15,906 bases of DNA from Solirubrobacteraceae bacterium. Lineage in GTDB: Bacteria; Actinomycetota; Thermoleophilia; Solirubrobacterales; Solirubrobacteraceae. The notes under the pieces were generated by a model that did no database searches, had not been told where the DNA came from, and saw only the letters and a program-made list of their open reading frames with translations. This document shows, one piece after another, positions 7,425 through 15,906 of the stretch. The position numbers and the translations under genes are program-made. Location: contig JANJUA010000304.1 of assembly GCA_024710825.1 (NCBI GenBank), positions 1 to 15,906 on the forward strand, in the 5' to 3' direction. Position 1 is the stretch's first letter. Each line of letters opens with the position of its first letter.

Positions 7425-7440
7425 CCCCCCACTTGGGGGG
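7425..7440. promoter_or_regulatory. C6-N4-G6 inverted repeat upstream of the kinase/regulator operon
   Basis: CCCCCC-ACTT-GGGGGG is centred about 65 bases upstream of the kinase start. The spacer differs from the copy at 5581-5596 but arm length and spacing are identical. I saw no further G6 run in the window. A NarL-type regulator bound here would give autoregulation. Neither side is followed by a T tract, so a terminator is unlikely for this copy. Confidence 0.55.
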
Positions 7441-7483
7441 TTGGGCGCGCGGGTTGCCTGGCGCGCCGGGCGGCGCCGTCCTA

Positions 7484-7506
7484 GGCTCCGTTCGCCTCGG
7501 GCTCCG
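7484..7506. repeat. Short direct repeat upstream of the kinase promoter region
   Basis: GGCTCCG occurs at 7484-7490 and again at 7500-7506, a 16-base period, just upstream (on the - strand) of a TAGGAC that might serve as a -10. The units are short, so chance is possible. Confidence 0.3.
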
Positions 7507-7543
7507 CAAGGACAACTCGCCCGGGGCCACCCCCCTCCAGGGA

Positions 7544-7571
7544 GGTCCCGGCGCTGAGACGCGCCGGGACC
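7544..7571 (-). terminator. Strong hairpin after uvrA, probable terminator
   Basis: A perfect 11-base stem (GGTCCCGGCGC / GCGCCGGGACC) encloses a six-base loop, about 42 bases past the uvrA stop. It lacks a following T run (TCCCTGG on the - strand), as is common in high-GC actinobacteria. It separates uvrA from the kinase operon. Confidence 0.6.
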
Positions 7572-7576
7572 GAAGG

Positions 7577-7595
7577 GGCGCCGCTCGCGGGCGCC
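7577..7595 (-). terminator. Second hairpin after uvrA
   Basis: GGCGCC arms at 7577-7582 and 7590-7595 enclose a seven-base loop, between the uvrA stop and the stronger hairpin at 7544-7571. The two may act as a tandem terminator. Confidence 0.4.
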
Positions 7596-7612
7596 ACGGA
7601 CATCGCTCCCCG

Positions 7613-10513
<2,901 letters not shown>

Positions 10514-10519
10514 TCCCCC

Positions 10520-10525
10520 ATGATA
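10520..10525 (-). promoter_or_regulatory. Candidate -10 element of the uvrA promoter
   Basis: TATCAT on the - strand matches five of six bases of the -10 consensus and ends six bases before the GTG of uvrA. Transcription would therefore begin at or next to the start codon. CTGACG (10546-10551), overlapping the divIVA stop, is a possible -35 but at a long 20-base spacing. Confidence 0.5.
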
Positions 10526-10531
10526 GGCAAT

Positions 10532-10545
10532 CGAACAGACGTTCC
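10532..10545. promoter_or_regulatory. LexA (SOS) box in the uvrA promoter
   Basis: CGAACAGACGTTCC on the + strand matches the Gram-positive LexA/DinR consensus CGAACRNRYGTTYC at every position. It sits in the 34-base gap between the divIVA stop and the uvrA start, between the possible -35 and the TATCAT -10, where bound LexA would block RNA polymerase. uvrA is a classical SOS gene, so site and context agree. Confidence 0.85.
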
Positions 10546-10547
10546 CG

Positions 10548-11327
10548 TCAGCCGGCCTCCCCGGCGACCGTCTCGTAGACCTCGTCGAGCAGCCGGTCGC
10601 GGTCGGGCAGGGTCTCGAAGTTCTCGGCCAGGTAGCGCTCGGTCTCCTCGCGCGCCTGCCCGTTGAGCGCCATGTTGAGGGCGATCAGGCGCGCGCCCTC
10701 CACATCCCCGTCGACCGCGGACGGCCGCTCCACGCGGAAGGGCTCGAACTCGGGCGCGGCCGGCATGGCGACGGGCCTCGCGCGCTCGGCCTCCGCCTCG
10801 ACGGCCGGCTCGGGGTCGGGCTCGAGCACGGCGCCCTCCCCGGCGCCGGCCGCCGCGTACAGCTCGCCCATGTTGGACTCGAGCAGCGACAGGTCGGCGT
10901 TGACGCGGTTGGCGCCGGTCCGCAGCGTCTCGACGAGCGTCCCCAGCTCCGTCTGCATCGCCTCGACGCGCTCGAGCATCTGCGACGTCGCGGTCGACAC
11001 CCGCCCGACGTGCCCCTGCGCGCGCTCGATCGCGTCCGCGCGCGTGCGCTCGGCGTCGCGGTCCGCGTCGTCGCGGATCTGGTGGGCCTCCTCCTCGGCG
11101 GAGCGCTCGATCTCCGAGGCGCTGGCCTCGGCCGCCTCGACGATCGCCCGGACCTGCTCGGACGCGGACTGCGCCAGCGACTCCCCGGAGCGCCGCTTGG
11201 CCTGCCGCGCAAGGGCGTCCATCTCGTCGGCCAGGCGGGCGAGGTGGGCGTCGACGGCGGCGGGGTCGTAGCCCCGGCGGCCGATGGGAAAGTCGCGCTT
11301 CTCGATGGCTTGGCGGTCGAGGGGCAC
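10548..11327 (-). CDS. DivIVA/Wag31-like coiled-coil protein
   Basis: A 259-residue protein with the DivIVA N-terminal motif at about 8-36 ([29 protein letters not shown]), which in relatives binds curved membrane at poles and septa. A long coiled coil (about 30-155), rich in Ala/Glu/Arg, follows. Next come an acidic Pro/Glu linker (about 163-205) and a conserved-looking helical end ([27 protein letters not shown]...). The GTG at 11327 has GGAGG seven bases upstream. It is divergent from the Ada/AlkA gene and ends 34 bases before uvrA. A polar growth or division role is inferred from the family; it is shorter and more divergent than canonical Wag31, so I give no symbol. Confidence 0.85.
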   Translation of the reverse strand: MPLDRQAIEKRDFPIGRRGYDPAAVDAHLARLADEMDALARQAKRRSGESLAQSASEQVRAIVEAAEASASEIERSAEEEAHQIRDDADRDAERTRADAIERAQGHVGRVSTATSQMLERVEAMQTELGTLVETLRTGANRVNADLSLLESNMGELYAAAGAGEGAVLEPDPEPAVEAEAERARPVAMPAAPEFEPFRVERPSAVDGDVEGARLIALNMALNGQAREETERYLAENFETLPDRDRLLDEVYETVAGEAG

Positions 11328-11366
11328 TCTTGGTCCTCCGGAAGTTGCACACTGCTGGGAGGCGCA

Positions 11367-11372
11367 AGCCTA
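11367..11372 (-). promoter_or_regulatory. Weak candidate -10 of the divIVA-like gene
   Basis: TAGGCT on the - strand lies about 40 bases before the GTG and upstream of the GGAGG. It fits only the TAnnnT core and no good -35 is seen. The rest of the 11328-11427 divergent gap holds nothing else I recognise. Confidence 0.2.
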
Positions 11373-11427
11373 CGCGTCGGCGCGGCGATCCTCACGCCTG
11401 GACCGCGCGGTGCGTCGCCACCACACC

Positions 11428-12450
11428 ATGATCGTCGCCGTCACCACCACCGGGATCTACTGCCGCGAGGGCTGCCCGGCCCGCGCGCCGCTTGCACGCA
11501 ACGTCCGCGAGCTGCCCTCGGCGGCGGTCGCCGAGGCGGCCGGCTTCCGTCCCTGCCGCCGCTGCCTGCCCGCCGACGACGCGCCTCGGCTGCCGGTCGA
11601 GCCGGTGCGGCTGGCCGTCCGGCGGCCGTTCGCGTGGCGCGACCTGCTCGCCTGGCTCGACGCCCGCGCCGTCCCCGGAGTCGAGGCGGTGGGCGAGACG
11701 ACGTACGCCCGCACGACCGCCCACGGGACGGTCCGTCTGGCGCTCGACGACGACGGGGCGCAGCTCGACGGCGACGGCAACGACCTCCTCGACGCCGTCC
11801 GCCGCGCGCGCCGGCTGCTCGACCTCGACGCCCGTCCGCGGCGCATCGGCGGCGCCCTGCGCGCCGACCCTGCGCTGGCGCCGCTGGTCGCCGACCATCC
11901 CGGACTGCGCGTGCCCGGCTGCTGGGACCCGTTCGAGCTGACGGTCCGGGCGATCGTCGGCCAGCAGGTGAGCGTCGCGCGGGCCTGCGCGCTCGCCGGC
12001 GGCCTCGTCCGCGCCCACGGCGAGCCGCTCGAGCGACCCGTCGGAGCCCTCGAGCACCGCTTCCCGCGGCCCTCCGCCCTGGCGGACGCCGCCATCGCGG
12101 GCATGCCCGCCGCCCGCGCCCGGGCGATCCGCGCCGTCGCCGCCGCGTTCGCCTCGCCCGCACCGCCGGACCCCGCCGACCGAGAGGCCCTGTGCGCGCT
12201 ACCGGGCATCGGCCCGTGGACGGCCGCCTACGTCGCGATGCGCGCCGGCCGCGACCCCGACGCCTACCCCGACGGCGATCTCGTCCTGCGCCGCGCCGCC
12301 GGCCCCCGCGCCGGCCGCTGGCACCCGTACGGCGCCTACGCGGCCATGCACCTCTGGGCGGCAGCCTCCGCCGCCCCACGGCGGCGGCGCACGCGCCAGG
12401 CCAGCTCGTCCAGCAGCAGCGCCGCGACGACCGGCACGGTCGCCGGGTAG
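11428..12450 (+). CDS. Ada zinc-domain / AlkA DNA-3-methyladenine glycosylase fusion lacking the AraC helix-turn-helix
   Basis: A base-excision repair protein for alkylated DNA. Numbering from ATG 11428 (340 residues), residues 1-50 are an Ada methyl-phosphotriester domain with all four zinc cysteines: Cys12 (the acceptor position), Cys16, Cys43 and Cys46. The AlkA N-terminal domain follows at about 58-165 (RLAVRRPFAWRDLLAWLDARAVPGVEAV), then the HhH-GPD glycosylase domain with hairpin LPGIGPWTAAYVAMR (258-272) and catalytic Asp284 in YPDGDLVLRR. The usual AraC-type domain of about 100 residues between the Ada and AlkA parts is absent. About 12 residues between GDLVLRR and the final RWHPYGAYAAMHLW are also missing relative to typical members. 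The frame is open back to ATG 11284 and GTG 11410 is possible; none has a good ribosome site. The Ser/Arg-rich tail overlaps the convergent membrane gene by 115 bases. Confidence 0.82.
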   Translation: MIVAVTTTGIYCREGCPARAPLARNVRELPSAAVAEAAGFRPCRRCLPADDAPRLPVEPVRLAVRRPFAWRDLLAWLDARAVPGVEAVGETTYARTTAHGTVRLALDDDGAQLDGDGNDLLDAVRRARRLLDLDARPRRIGGALRADPALAPLVADHPGLRVPGCWDPFELTVRAIVGQQVSVARACALAGGLVRAHGEPLERPVGALEHRFPRPSALADAAIAGMPAARARAIRAVAAAFASPAPPDPADREALCALPGIGPWTAAYVAMRAGRDPDAYPDGDLVLRRAAGPRAGRWHPYGAYAAMHLWAAASAAPRRRRTRQASSSSSSAATTGTVAG

Positions 12451-13151
12451 GGTCCGCCGCCGCCGGCCAGCAGCGCCCCCTCGACCAGCATCAGCGCCAC
12501 GGTGAGCCCCGCCACGCGGAGCTGGCCGCGCGGCCGGGCCGAGGCGATCGCCCCGACGATCCCGGCCACGAACAGGTCGCCGTAGCCCAGCGTGAACGTG
12601 CCGAGCGCGACGTGCGAGAGCTCCGGCAGCGCGCCCACCTGCGCCTGCGACAGCGCGGCCGCCGCCTCCTCGACGCGGCCGTCGGCCACCAGCACGACGT
12701 CAGCGATCGCCAGCGCCGTGATGCCGATCACGACGCGCCGCGTCCCGCCCAGCCGCACCAGCGCGGCCCCGAGCGCGACGGCGCTCAGCGCGCACAGCAG
12801 CGTCGTGCCGAGCTGGCCGGCGAAGCTCTCGGGCCCAGCGAACGAGGCGAGCACGAGCACTCCGACGACGGCGGCCCACTCGGGCCGGGCGCCGCGGGCC
12901 AGGCGCGTGGCGGCGAGCAGCGCGAGCGCGGGCACGGCGACGACCGCGAGGCCGGTGACCAGGTCGGCCGCCTCGGGGCGCCAGGCGAGCAGGAGGACGG
13001 CGGCCGCGAACAGCGTCGGCGGAGCCAGCCACAACCAGCGCGCACAGGGTCGGACGGTCGTCGCGCGAGGCAGCGCGACCGTCAGACCCTGTACCACGGC
13101 GAGGCCGGCACACGACGACACGTCCAGGGCGCTGAGGCCTTGGAAGAGCAT
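12336..13151 (-). CDS. Polytopic membrane protein with presenilin/signal-peptide-peptidase-like GxGD motifs
   Basis: A 271-residue, strongly hydrophobic protein. By eye I count nine membrane segments: about 10-28, 40-57, 62-83, 91-105, 114-133, 138-156, 181-204, 211-230 and 236-252. Asp151 lies in helix 6 (AIADVVLV), GYGD at 189-192 in helix 7 (TLGYGDLFVAGIVGA), and PAT at 236-238 in helix 9 (YPATVPVV). Presenilin and signal peptide peptidase place YD, GxGD and PAL in helices 6, 7 and 9. The Tyr before the first Asp is Ala here and PAL is PAT. A basic tail (WRVRRRR) follows. The gene is 81 bases downstream of uvrB on the same strand. No ribosome site precedes ATG 13151. Protease function is inference. 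A prepilin-peptidase relation is the main alternative, but the KL after GxGD is missing. Confidence 0.75.
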   Translation of the reverse strand: MLFQGLSALDVSSCAGLAVVQGLTVALPRATTVRPCARWLWLAPPTLFAAAVLLLAWRPEAADLVTGLAVVAVPALALLAATRLARGARPEWAAVVGVLVLASFAGPESFAGQLGTTLLCALSAVALGAALVRLGGTRRVVIGITALAIADVVLVADGRVEEAAAALSQAQVGALPELSHVALGTFTLGYGDLFVAGIVGAIASARPRGQLRVAGLTVALMLVEGALLAGGGGPYPATVPVVAALLLDELAWRVRRRRGAAEAAAQRCMAA

Positions 13152-13171
13152 CGGTGCACACGTGCTACCCC

Positions 13172-13185
13172 GAACGCCCGCGTTC
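13172..13185. promoter_or_regulatory. Perfect 14-base inverted repeat upstream of the membrane protein gene
   Basis: GAACGC-CC-GCGTTC lies 20 bases before ATG 13151, in the uvrB/membrane-gene gap. It could be an operator. The GAAC and GTTC half-sites are six bases apart rather than four, so it is not a standard LexA box. Confidence 0.35.
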
Positions 13186-13193
13186 TGCCCATC

Positions 13194-13210
13194 CCGGAGG
13201 CCCTCTCCGG
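13194..13210 (-). terminator. Hairpin after uvrB, possible terminator
   Basis: CCGGAG (13194-13199) and CTCCGG (13205-13210) form a perfect six-base stem with a five-base loop, 22 bases past the uvrB stop. No T run follows. If it terminates weakly, the membrane protein gene would be partly co-transcribed with uvrB. Confidence 0.4.
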
Positions 13211-13232
13211 CGCCCCGACGGGCCCCGCCCCG

Positions 13233-15254
13233 CTACTTGCTCCCGGCGGCCGCGTTCAGGTTCATCAGATCGCGCTGGAGCTCGCGGATCTCGTCGCGCA
13301 GACGCGCCGCGTACTCGAACTTCAGCTCGTCCGCGGCCGCCAGCATCTCCTCCTCGAGCTCGACGATCGTCCGCTCCAGGCCCGCCGCGTCCAACGGCTC
13401 GTCGCTCGTCTTGCGACGCCGCTTGCCGCGCCGGTTCGACGGCACCTTCGACTCGCCCTGGAGGAACTCGGTGATGTCCGAGATGCCCTTGACGATCGTC
13501 GCCGGCGTGATGCCGTGCGCCTCGTTGTAGGCGACCTGGATCGCGCGCCGCCGGTCGGTCTCCTGCAGCGCGACCCGCATCGCCTCCGTCTCCTTGTCCG
13601 CGTACATCACGACCATGCCGTGCTGGTTGCGAGCGGCGCGGCCGATCGTCTGGATGAGCGAGGTCTCGCCGCGCAGGAAGCCCTCCTTGTCGGCGTCGAG
13701 GATCGCCACGAGCGACACCTCGGGCAGGTCGAGGCCCTCGCGCAGCAGGTTCACGCCCACGAGCACGTCGTACTCCCCGAGGCGCAGGTCGCGGATGATC
13801 TGGATGCGCTCGAGCGTGTCGATCTCGGAGTGCAGATAGCGCACGCGGAAGCCCATCTCGAGCAGGTAGTCCGTGAGGTCCTCGCTCATCTTCTTCGTGA
13901 GCGTGGTGACCAGCACGCGCTCGGAGCGGTCGACGCGGATGCGGACCTCGTTCATCAGGTCGTCGATCTGGTTGCGCGTCTCGCGCACCTCGACCCGCGG
14001 GTCGACGATGCCCGTGGGCCGCACGATCTGCTCGACGACCCGCGCCGAGTGCGCCCGCTCGTAGCGGCCGGGGGTCGCGGAGACGAACACGAGCTGCGGC
14101 GCGATCGAGAGGAACTCCTCGAACGTCTGCGGCCGGTTGTCCAGCGCGCTCGGCAGCCGGAAGCCGTAGTCGACGAGCGTCTGCTTGCGCGAGCGGTCGC
14201 CCTCGTACATGCCGCCGATCTGCGGAACCGTCTGGTGCGACTCGTCGATGAACACGACGTAGTCGTCGGGGAAGTAGTCGAGCAGGCAGTACGGGCGCGC
14301 GCCCGGCTCGCGGCCGTCGAGGATCCGCGAGTAGTTCTCGATGCCGTTGCAGAAGCCCATCTCCCGCAGCATCTCCATGTCGTACTGCGTGCGCTGGCGC
14401 AGGCGGTGGGACTCGAGCAGCTTGCCCTCGCTCTCGAGCTGGGCGCAGCGCTCGTTGAGCTCGCGGCCTATCTCCGCGACCGCGCGGTCGACCGTGCCCT
14501 CCTTGACGTTGTAGTGCGTCGCCGGCCAGATCGCGACGTGCTCGAGGTCATCCGCCAGCAGCTCGCCCGTCAGCGGGTCGAAGCGCTGGAGCCGCTCGAC
14601 CTCGTCGCCGAACAGCGTCGCCCGGTAGGCGGTCTCCTCGTAGGCCGGGAAGACCTCCAGCGTCTCGCCGCGCACGCGGAACGTGCCGCGGCCGAGCGCC
14701 GTGTCGTTGCGCGTGTACTGGATCGAGACGAGCTTGCGCAGGAGGGCGTCGCGGTCGATCTCCTCGCCGCGCTTGAGCACCTGCATGTTCATCTCGTAGG
14801 TCTCCGGGGAGCCGAGGCCGAAGATCGCCGAGACGCTCGCGACGATCAGCACGTCGCGGCGGGCGAACAGCGCCGCCGTCGCAGCGTGGCGCAGCCGGTC
14901 GATCTCCGAGTTGATCGCGGAGTCCTTCTCGATGTACAGGTCCCGGCTGGGGACGTACGCCTCCGGCTGGTAGTAGTCGTAGTAGGAGACGAAGTACTCG
15001 ACCGCGTTCTCCGGGAAGAACGTGCGGAACTCGTTGCAGAGCTGGGCGGCCAGCGTCTTGTTGTGCGCGAGCACGAGCGTGGGCCGTTGGACGGCCTCGA
15101 CGGTGGCGGCCATCGTCATCGTCTTGCCTGTGCCCGTGGCCCCGAGCAGGGTGAGCCCGCGCTCGCCGGCCTCGATGCCCTCGGCGAGCGAGGCGATGGC
15201 CTTCGGCTGGTCGGCCGTCGGGCTGAACGTGCTGTCGAGCTTGAAGGGCGGCAC
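13233..15254 (-). CDS. uvrB: Excinuclease ABC subunit B
   Basis: The helicase-like subunit of nucleotide excision repair that verifies damage handed over by UvrA and recruits UvrC. The 673-residue length is normal. Walker A is GATGTGKT at 38-45. The beta-hairpin that clamps DNA is visible ([25 protein letters not shown], about 90-113). Motif II DESH is near 337, and motifs V/VI appear as [33 protein letters not shown] and [11 protein letters not shown]-terminal UVR domain ([25 protein letters not shown]) that contacts UvrC is present. The GTG at 15254 is preceded directly by GGGAG, and by TACCGT seven bases upstream; no other start fits the conserved [17 protein letters not shown]. No LexA box is seen upstream, unlike uvrA. 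Confidence 0.98.
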   Translation of the reverse strand: MPPFKLDSTFSPTADQPKAIASLAEGIEAGERGLTLLGATGTGKTMTMAATVEAVQRPTLVLAHNKTLAAQLCNEFRTFFPENAVEYFVSYYDYYQPEAYVPSRDLYIEKDSAINSEIDRLRHAATAALFARRDVLIVASVSAIFGLGSPETYEMNMQVLKRGEEIDRDALLRKLVSIQYTRNDTALGRGTFRVRGETLEVFPAYEETAYRATLFGDEVERLQRFDPLTGELLADDLEHVAIWPATHYNVKEGTVDRAVAEIGRELNERCAQLESEGKLLESHRLRQRTQYDMEMLREMGFCNGIENYSRILDGREPGARPYCLLDYFPDDYVVFIDESHQTVPQIGGMYEGDRSRKQTLVDYGFRLPSALDNRPQTFEEFLSIAPQLVFVSATPGRYERAHSARVVEQIVRPTGIVDPRVEVRETRNQIDDLMNEVRIRVDRSERVLVTTLTKKMSEDLTDYLLEMGFRVRYLHSEIDTLERIQIIRDLRLGEYDVLVGVNLLREGLDLPEVSLVAILDADKEGFLRGETSLIQTIGRAARNQHGMVVMYADKETEAMRVALQETDRRRAIQVAYNEAHGITPATIVKGISDITEFLQGESKVPSNRRGKRRRKTSDEPLDAAGLERTIVELEEEMLAAADELKFEYAARLRDEIRELQRDLMNLNAAAGSK

Positions 15255-15261
15255 CTCCCAG

Positions 15262-15267
15262 ACGGTA
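15262..15267 (-). promoter_or_regulatory. Candidate -10 element of uvrB
   Basis: TACCGT on the - strand ends seven bases before the GTG, a spacing that would place transcription start at the start codon, as in uvrA. No clear -35 is seen, so this is weak on its own. Confidence 0.3.
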
Positions 15268-15292
15268 CCGACGCCGGAGGCGTTCGCCCGGG

Positions 15293-15308
15293 CCGCCGAC
15301 CGCGGCGG
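15293..15308 (-). terminator. Hairpin after the glycoside hydrolase gene
   Basis: CCGCCG (15293-15298) and CGGCGG (15303-15308) enclose a four-base loop, just after the stop of the hydrolase gene on the - strand and before uvrB. No T tract follows. Confidence 0.4.
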
Positions 15309-15315
15309 GCCGGCT

Positions 15316-15906
15316 CTATCCGGTCGAGCGGCCCTGGGCGCGGCGGGCGACCGCGGAGAACGCGCCCAGCGAGGGCTTGGCGCGCAGCCTGCCGTCGGCG
15401 CGGCGGGTCAGCAGCCCGCTGTGGTCGAACGCGTCCCGGTCCGAGCGGTCGGTGCCGATCCACGTGTACCAGAGCAGCAGGTCGATGCCGAGCCGCTCGC
15501 GCTGGGAGATCAGGCGGCGGAACGTCGCCCGCAGCCAACCCGCCTGGACCGCGAACGACCGCTTGCGCCCGAGCTTGCGGACCGAGGCCGCGTCGAACGC
15601 CGGCCAGCCCAGCTCGGTGATCTGGATCGGCAGCGCGCCGTCGCCGTTGCGGTCCATCGTGCGGCGGACGTAGCGGACGATCCGCACGACGTCCTTCGCG
15701 TCGGAGGTGTACGGGTGCAGGGCGACGGCGTCGAAGGCGCCGCGGCCGCCGGCGTCGTAGATGCGCTGGAGCGTCTGCCAGCTGCGCCCGACGAGGGCGC
15801 CCATGACGACCGTGGCGCTCGGGTCGACGGCCTTGATCGCGTCGCGAGCGGCGCGCATGAGCGCGATGAAGCCCTGCTCGAACGGCTCGTCGTCGACCCA
15901 GAAGAC
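15316..15906 (-). CDS. Glycoside hydrolase (clan-A-like TIM barrel), C-terminal part (5' end outside window)
   Basis: The last 196 residues of a protein that continues past the right edge; the frame is open to base 15906. Visible segments are [38 protein letters not shown] (a barrel strand-helix unit), [26 protein letters not shown] and [14 protein letters not shown]. The Glu in ITELGW is at the position of the catalytic nucleophile in clan A hydrolases (GH5/GH39/GH53-like), and the HPY and LWYTW strands fit the same barrel. The acid/base Glu would lie in the missing part. The substrate cannot be told. The protein ends at a TAG 61 bases before uvrB, with a hairpin between, so it is probably a separate transcript. 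Confidence 0.75.
   Translation of the reverse strand, partial: VFWVDDEPFEQGFIALMRAARDAIKAVDPSATVVMGALVGRSWQTLQRIYDAGGRGAFDAVALHPYTSDAKDVVRIVRYVRRTMDRNGDGALPIQITELGWPAFDAASVRKLGRKRSFAVQAGWLRATFRRLISQRERLGIDLLLWYTWIGTDRSDRDAFDHSGLLTRRADGRLRAKPSLGAFSAVARRAQGRSTG

Noticed and set aside
7520..7600. TPP riboswitch suggested by CTGAGA in the hairpin loop on the + strand
   Set aside because: The rest of the THI-box core is missing and no + strand gene follows; the hexamer is simply the loop of a perfect stem.
11284..11427. Start of the Ada/AlkA gene at 11284
   Set aside because: It would overlap the 5' end of the divergent divIVA-like gene and remove room for promoters; the extra residues do not match the Ada N-terminal pattern, although a longer start cannot be excluded.
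12336..13151. Type IV prepilin peptidase (A24) assignment for the GYGD protein
   Set aside because: The Lys-Leu after GxGD and the cysteine-rich N-terminal loop are missing, no pilus genes are nearby, and helix order with a PAT in the last helix fits the presenilin type better.
13172..13185. Possible second LexA box (GAAC...GTTC) between uvrB and the membrane protein gene
   Set aside because: The half-sites are six bases apart instead of four, and the site lies downstream of uvrB rather than in its promoter.
15255..15315. Possible LexA box upstream of uvrB
   Set aside because: One CGAAC half-site is present on the - strand (15282-15286), but no matching half follows at four-base spacing.
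11010..15620. A very long open frame on the + strand across uvrB and its neighbours
   Set aside because: It is antisense to uvrB and divIVA, has Arg/Ala/Leu/Val-rich low-complexity translation and no domain; it results from GC-rich codon use.

Overview
The window is a high-GC chromosomal segment (strong G/C bias at third codon positions), densely packed with short intergenic gaps and many GTG starts. It suggests an actinobacterium: it carries a DivIVA-type coiled-coil protein, an Ada/AlkA-type repair protein, NarL-type two-component genes and a LexA box of the Gram-positive type. My guess is Thermoleophilia/Solirubrobacterales, but that is inference from general protein character, not from a database match. 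I see no tRNA, rRNA, CRISPR array, insertion sequence or phage gene.

Left part (1-2612, + strand): a pantothenate operon. The 3' end of a DUF2520 Rossmann-type gene is followed by panC, panD and panB. The first three genes overlap by 1-4 bases and a hairpin lies directly after panB. PanB makes ketopantoate, PanD makes beta-alanine and PanC joins pantoate to beta-alanine. The DUF2520 protein is a plausible source of the missing ketopantoate reductase step. A secreted two-LysM lytic transglycosylase follows (2677-3585).

Middle part (3606-7368, - strand): read 5'->3' this is a GAF sensor histidine kinase and its NarL/LuxR response regulator (overlapping), then a thioester-reductase-like NAD(P) dehydrogenase, a small four-cysteine protein and a hexapeptide-repeat acetyltransferase. 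Two inverted repeats of identical geometry (C6-N4-G6) lie just upstream of the kinase and just upstream of the reductase, and I saw no third copy. This suggests one regulator controlling both units.

Right part (7613-15906): a DNA repair neighbourhood. uvrA (-) has a perfect Gram-positive LexA box in the 34-base gap behind a divIVA-like gene. An Ada zinc domain/AlkA glycosylase fusion that lacks the usual AraC helix-turn-helix runs on the + strand. uvrB (-) is followed by a predicted nine-helix membrane protein. That protein has an Asp in helix 6, a GYGD in helix 7 and a PAT in helix 9, the order and topology of presenilin/signal-peptide-peptidase aspartyl proteases. It is the most novel-looking item in the window. 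The right edge cuts a clan-A-like glycoside hydrolase gene.

uvrA and uvrB both start with GTG only 6-7 bases after a possible -10 element, so both may be translated from leaderless or nearly leaderless transcripts.
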